Positions 6,610 to 9,654 of a stretch of DNA of 9,654 bases are shown here, piece after piece. Position numbers and translations under genes: made by a program. Positions within the stretch are counted from its first letter, which is position 1, and each line of letters starts with the position of its first letter. The notes under the pieces are model-generated. The model searched no databases. It had not been told where the DNA came from and saw only the letters and a list, made by a program, of their open reading frames with translations. This DNA comes from Oscillospiraceae bacterium (GTDB taxonomy: Bacteria; Bacillota; Clostridia; Oscillospirales; Ruminococcaceae), in the NCBI GenBank assembly GCA_902798675.1, contig CADBXQ010000081.1, positions 1 to 9,654 on the forward strand, written 5' to 3'.

Positions 6610-7114
6610 CAAACAAACCTTCCAACGGCCTGATATAAACAGACCTTCTTTCAAAATCAGTCCTTAAAACAACATCATCTATCACAGGAACCAAGCGCTC
6701 AACGCCTTGATCGTCAACAATCCTATAGACATCATTAGCGCCAGGCTGCAAAACATCAACTATCCTGCCGTAAAAAAAGCCACTGTCAACGTCACAAACA
6801 CGCATGCCCATCAGATCCTGAATAAAATGTCTTCCAACCGGCACTAAAATATCATCCCTGTGAGCATACACCACACTTTTTAGCATTTGTTTTGCAGATT
6901 CAAGAGAATCAACCCCAAAAAACTTCACAACAACCAAAGATTTGCGTTGCCTGGAATTTTCAATATTTTTACATATACTTCCATCAGAGTCGAAAAACAA
7001 ACGAGACAACCCGCTAAAAACCGAAAAGCCATCACACCAGGGCGCTATCTTGACCTCGCCTCTCAAGCCGCAAGTCCCGACTATCTCGCCAATTTCCAAA
7101 AAAACTTTCTTCAT
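6602..7114 (-). CDS. rimM: Ribosome maturation factor RimM
   Basis: RimM assists late assembly of the 30S subunit head by binding ribosomal protein S19 and immature 16S rRNA. The 170-residue product has the N-terminal RimM barrel, with IGEIVGTCGLRGEVKI near residues 8-23, and a C-terminal PRC-barrel with DLMGMRV at 100-106, the VLQPGANDVY block at 121-130 and the closing PVIDDVV...PLEGL. Length and domain order are typical. The start is the ATG at 7114 (MKKVFLEIGE), with GGGAG about 11 bases upstream; an upstream in-frame start at 7159 adds a Cys/Phe-rich stretch foreign to the family. It sits in the operon between khpA, 48 bases upstream, and trmD, which it overlaps. The segment around residues 45-65 is less conserved, as is usual. 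Confidence 0.93.
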   Translation of the reverse strand: MKKVFLEIGEIVGTCGLRGEVKIAPWCDGFSVFSGLSRLFFDSDGSICKNIENSRQRKSLVVVKFFGVDSLESAKQMLKSVVYAHRDDILVPVGRHFIQDLMGMRVCDVDSGFFYGRIVDVLQPGANDVYRIVDDQGVERLVPVIDDVVLRTDFERRSVYIRPLEGLFDA

Positions 7115-7162
7115 AATATAAAAAACTCCCAGGCAAAAGCAACGAAAAAAGCAAAACAAAAA

Positions 7163-7396
7163 CTAACTGATTTCAACCATGATTTTATTGCCAAGCCGGT
7201 TGGCAGCCGCTCTCATAACAACCCGAATGGCTTTAGCAATTCTTCCCTGTTTACCGATAACACGGCCCTTGTCCTCAGCTGCAACGTCCAAATGATATAC
7301 AATTAAACCTTCTTCGTTAGGCTCATCAACCGAAACTTTAACCTCATCCTTGTTTTCAACCAAACCTTTTGCGATTTCAATCAATAAATTTTCCAT
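7163..7396 (-). CDS. khpA: KH-domain RNA-binding protein KhpA
   Basis: This is a 77-residue single KH-domain protein (YlqC family). It binds RNA, and in Firmicutes it partners with KhpB/Jag to affect cell elongation and RNA handling. The RNA-gripping GxxG loop is GKQG at residues 48-51, in RVIGKQGRIAKAIRVVMRAA, followed by the helix and the final KIMVEI strand. AGGAGG lies eight bases before the ATG. Its place directly after rpsP and before rimM is the standard Firmicute arrangement. Nothing unusual is visible. Confidence 0.93.
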   Translation of the reverse strand: MENLLIEIAKGLVENKDEVKVSVDEPNEEGLIVYHLDVAAEDKGRVIGKQGRIAKAIRVVMRAAANRLGNKIMVEIS

Positions 7397-7420
7397 AGCA
7401 AAAACCTCCTAAAATTAATT

Positions 7421-7660
7421 TCAAATTTCATTGCTTTTAAGCAATCTTTTAACAGTGTCTGTTGGCCGAGCGCCGACACTCAGCCAATGTTTAACCTTTT
7501 CAGAATCAACGCTGAAAAACGACGGCTTTTTAGACGGGTCATACACGCCGATTTCCTCAATAAACCTTCCGCCACAAGCATACCTAGAATCAGCAACCAC
7601 AACCCTGTAAAAAGGGGCTTTTTTAGCGCCCATCCTGCGCAATCTTATCTTAACTGCCAT
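7421..7660 (-). CDS. rpsP: 30S ribosomal protein S16
   Basis: This is a 79-residue S16, a protein of the 30S body that binds 16S rRNA early in assembly. It has the family's opening MAVKIRLRRMGAKKAPFYR, then VVADSRYACGGRFIEEIGVYDP and the closing WLSVGARPTDTVKRLL. The length is normal for short Firmicute versions. AGGAGG lies eight bases before the ATG. It is separated from ffh upstream by 52 bases with no visible terminator, and from khpA downstream by 24 bases, so it is operonic. Confidence 0.97.
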   Translation of the reverse strand: MAVKIRLRRMGAKKAPFYRVVVADSRYACGGRFIEEIGVYDPSKKPSFFSVDSEKVKHWLSVGARPTDTVKRLLKSNEI

Positions 7661-7712
7661 TACTTTTCCTCCTAAATTAACATTCTAAAACAACAATATT
7701 TTTGAAAAATTA

Positions 7713-9056
7713 TCAAATCCCAAAACCAGAAAACAATCGCCTTTTCTTGCGCTTTCCTCGACCGCCCAGCTGTTTAAACATCTTTTGCATCTGATCAAAC
7801 TGTTTCAAAAGCTGATTAACATCCGTCACCGACGTTCCGCTTCCAGCCGCTATCCTGCGTTTGCGCCCAGAATCAATCATTGAAGGTTTCTGGCGCTCCA
7901 ATCGCGTCATGGACAGAATTATAGCCTGCATCTTTACGATCCTAGCCTCGCCATTTTCAAGATCAGCGTCTTTTATTTTGCTTGAAACTCCGGGAATCAT
8001 TCCAACAATGTCTCTAATAGACCCTATCTTCTTGATTTGATTCATCTGGTCCAAAAGGTCATTCATGTCAAATTTATTTTCCTTAATCTTTCTTGCAACT
8101 TTCTCAGCATCCCTGGCCTTTATGTTGCTCTCAGCTTTTTCTATTAGAGTTAACACATCCCCCATTCCAAGAATCCTCGAAGCCATCCTATCAGGCTGGA
8201 ACAGCTCCAAATCGCCAAGTTTTTCGCCAACGCCAACAAACTTTATCGGCTTTCCCAAAACGTCCATTGTAGACAGCGCAGCTCCCCCTCGGCTGTCTCC
8301 ATCAAGCTTTGTTAAAACAACCCCAGTTAAATCAAGCTTTTCATTAAAAGCAACAGCAACATTAACCGCGTCCTGGCCTGTCATGGAATCGACAACCAGC
8401 AATATCTCGGAAGGATCAACGCTTCGGCTCATCCTTTGCAACTCGTTCATGAGATCACTATCTATATGCAACCTGCCTGCAGTGTCTAAAATGACGATAT
8501 CGTGGCCATAATCTTTGGCATGTTTTAGGGACGCGCTGGCAATTTTGACAGGATCTGATTTTCCCATGTCAAAAACATGAACACCAGCCTTTTCTCCGAC
8601 AATTTTTAATTGATCTATAGCCGCAGGCCTATAGACATCGCAAGCAACCAAAAGAGGCCTGTGTCCTTTATCTAAAAAATATTTAGCTATTTTAGCACAA
8701 TGCGTCGTTTTTCCGCTGCCCTGCAGTCCACACATCATCAAGACGCAAGGAGGCTTTGATGGGATGTTGATTGAGCTTCCCTTTTCACCCATCAACAGGG
8801 TCAGCTCCTCATTAACTATTTTAACAACCTGCTGCGCCGGAGTCAAGCTTTCAAGAACATCAGACCCAACAGCTCGCCCAGTTAAACGCTCAACAAACTT
8901 TTTAACAACCTTATAGTTGACATCAGCCTCAAGCAAAGCAAGCTTTATCTCACGCATCGCAAGCCTAACGTCAGCCTCTGTCAGCCTGCCCTTAGAGCGC
9001 AATTTCTTGAAAACATTAGCCAATTTTCCAGATAAACTCTCAAATAACATCTCCAT
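7713..9056 (-). CDS. ffh: Signal recognition particle GTPase Ffh
   Basis: Ffh binds signal sequences as they leave the ribosome and, with SRP RNA and the receptor FtsY, delivers them to the Sec translocon. The 447-residue frame has the N domain (about 1-95), the NG GTPase with GLQGSGKT at 110-117, DVYRPAA at 140-146, DTAGR at 191-195, TKLDG at 249-253 and the GDLELF closing loop. A methionine-rich M domain follows from about 320, with the RNA-binding SGRKRRIAAGSG at 396-407. A basic tail KRKKRR precedes the end. Two starts are possible: ATG at 9056 (AGGGA eight bases upstream) or ATG at 9050, which gives the family-like MLFESLSGKL and has GGGGG about seven bases upstream. I keep the longer but cannot decide. 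ylxM, often upstream in Firmicutes, is absent. It is the first gene of the operon. Export of the secreted hydrolase would depend on Sec. Confidence 0.96.
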   Translation of the reverse strand: MEMLFESLSGKLANVFKKLRSKGRLTEADVRLAMREIKLALLEADVNYKVVKKFVERLTGRAVGSDVLESLTPAQQVVKIVNEELTLLMGEKGSSINIPSKPPCVLMMCGLQGSGKTTHCAKIAKYFLDKGHRPLLVACDVYRPAAIDQLKIVGEKAGVHVFDMGKSDPVKIASASLKHAKDYGHDIVILDTAGRLHIDSDLMNELQRMSRSVDPSEILLVVDSMTGQDAVNVAVAFNEKLDLTGVVLTKLDGDSRGGAALSTMDVLGKPIKFVGVGEKLGDLELFQPDRMASRILGMGDVLTLIEKAESNIKARDAEKVARKIKENKFDMNDLLDQMNQIKKIGSIRDIVGMIPGVSSKIKDADLENGEARIVKMQAIILSMTRLERQKPSMIDSGRKRRIAAGSGTSVTDVNQLLKQFDQMQKMFKQLGGRGKRKKRRLFSGFGI

Positions 9057-9069
9057 GCCCCCAATCCCT

Positions 9070-9094
9070 GGATGAGCTTTTTAAAAAACCATCC
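9070..9094 (-). other. Small hairpin in the ffh leader, just before the ribosome binding site
   Basis: On the minus strand GGATG (9094-9090) can pair with CATCC (9074-9070) around a loop that contains the near-palindrome TTTTTTAAAAAG. It lies a few bases upstream of the AGGGA ribosome binding site of ffh. The stem is only five pairs, so its importance is doubtful. The rest of the leader is strongly G/T-rich on the transcribed strand and shows no known riboswitch. Confidence 0.25.
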
Positions 9095-9199
9095 GCAAAC
9101 AAAATTCCAAACACACACACTTCATCACAATCCGTCACAACAATTCACAAAACCAAGCAAAAAATTTTAGATAACACATAAAACCAACCCACACCCATG

Positions 9200-9228
9200 A
9201 TTATATAGGAAAACAATTCAATTGTCAA
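9200..9228 (-). promoter_or_regulatory. Consensus sigma-A promoter of the ffh-rpsP-khpA-rimM-trmD operon
   Basis: TTGACA (9228-9223), a spacer of exactly 17 bases and TATAAT (9205-9200) form a perfect consensus promoter on the minus strand. Transcription would start near 9193, leaving a leader of about 140 bases before ffh. The -35 box contains the TGA stop codon of the upstream Spo0A-like gene, so the two genes abut with no room for a terminator between them. Confidence 0.85.
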
Positions 9229-9554
9229 GACATTTCAAAATTTTTATTCAAACCAAAAATTCTCTCATTCATGTCTCTGGCAACACACCTGACAAATTCC
9301 GCAACAGAAGGCCTCATTTTATATACCCTATCAACATCCGGATAATATTTTGCCAAACAATCCATAGCAGTGTCTCTCCAAACAACCTCAATAGCATGTC
9401 TCATGCAACGATCAACACTTGCCCGCGTCACGCCATACCTGCGCGCCAAAATCCAATACACATTTTTTGTCATGTATATGTTGGGATTATGCATGCAAAG
9501 CTCAATCGCATCAACAACATATTTGTGGCCTGTCAGGCGAAAAAGCATCCCCAT
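9225..9554 (-). CDS. Spo0A C-terminal (DNA-binding) domain protein, possibly continuing past the window edge
   Basis: The protein matches the output domain of Spo0A, the sporulation master regulator, not its receiver. LTGHKYVVDAI corresponds to the LKGYxYLREAI start of that domain, TKNVYWILARRYGVTRASVD to its helix-turn-helix entry, and CMRHAIEVVW to the hallmark recognition helix AIRHAIEVAW. The later MRPSVAEFV aligns with the KPTNSEFI block. From the ATG at 9554 (MGMLFRLTGH, with GAGG nine bases upstream) the product is 109 residues and essentially one domain. The frame stays open upstream through a TTG at 9638 to the window edge. That extra stretch is rich in Arg and aromatics and does not look like a receiver domain, so I favour the internal start. 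A stand-alone domain could act as an unphosphorylated DNA binder or be a relic. The stop overlaps the ffh promoter. Domain identity is good; the start and function are uncertain. Confidence 0.75.
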   Translation of the reverse strand: MGMLFRLTGHKYVVDAIELCMHNPNIYMTKNVYWILARRYGVTRASVDRCMRHAIEVVWRDTAMDCLAKYYPDVDRVYKMRPSVAEFVRCVARDMNERIFGLNKNFEMS

Positions 9555-9654
9555 ATTATTTAGCCTCAAAGCAACACTTCTTCTTATATATGAACGAGAA
9601 TATCGCCTAAACCATGGAAAAATCAGCGACAAACTCAAACCGCGATATATTTTT

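Noticed and set aside
8065..8511. 148-codon plus-strand open frame opposite ffh
   Set aside because: It is antisense to the conserved GTPase domain and has no family resemblance.
9057..9224. Possible SRP RNA (ffs) gene in the ffh leader
   Set aside because: The conserved GNAR tetraloop and asymmetric loop of SRP RNA helix 8 cannot be found, and the region is too G/T-biased to fold into it.

Overview
The window looks like a piece of a low-GC Firmicute chromosome, most likely a Clostridia relative. The supporting evidence is the gene order ffh-rpsP-khpA-rimM-trmD, a clostridial-type HPr with both His15 and Ser46, a Spo0A-type DNA-binding domain, and AGGAGG ribosome binding sites. A damaged uvrC, a missing rplS and a stand-alone Spo0A C-terminal domain suggest genome reduction, as in a host-associated or endosymbiotic member of the Oscillospirales. 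That last placement is inference. Every gene I can support lies on the minus strand, so transcription runs from high to low coordinates.

Right part (9654 to about 5613): a Spo0A-C-like gene reaches toward the window edge. It is followed by a consensus promoter (TTGACA, 17-base spacer, TATAAT) whose -35 box overlaps its stop codon. That promoter drives a housekeeping operon: ffh (SRP GTPase), rpsP (S16), khpA (KH RNA-binding protein), rimM (16S maturation) and trmD (tRNA m1G37 methyltransferase). An HPr-like gene sits where rplS would normally be. The theme is ribosome and tRNA maturation plus protein targeting, with HPr at the tail.

Middle part (about 5450 to 1775): two tandem paralogous cassettes, each with an upstream terminator-like hairpin, its own promoter and a 517-550 residue lipase-like alpha/beta hydrolase (GxSRGG nucleophile elbow). 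The upstream copy (3582-5234) has a signal peptide and a perfect 36-bp palindrome over its -10 box and start site. The downstream copy (1811-3364) has no signal peptide. Its ribosome binding site lies in sequence that still resembles the end of the signal-peptide coding region.

Left part (1771 to 24): uvrC, with its own promoter, carries an internal deletion of roughly 50-55 codons that also breaks the frame. The GIY-YIG nuclease half and the UVR/RNase H/HhH half are now in different frames. Both halves are otherwise open, so the lesion may be recent. An A AAA AAG heptamer lies in the overlap of the two frames.

The most notable items are the tandem lipase-like pair with divergent export and control, the split uvrC, the altered HPr active site and the orphan Spo0A output domain. 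I see no RNA gene, CRISPR array or insertion sequence.
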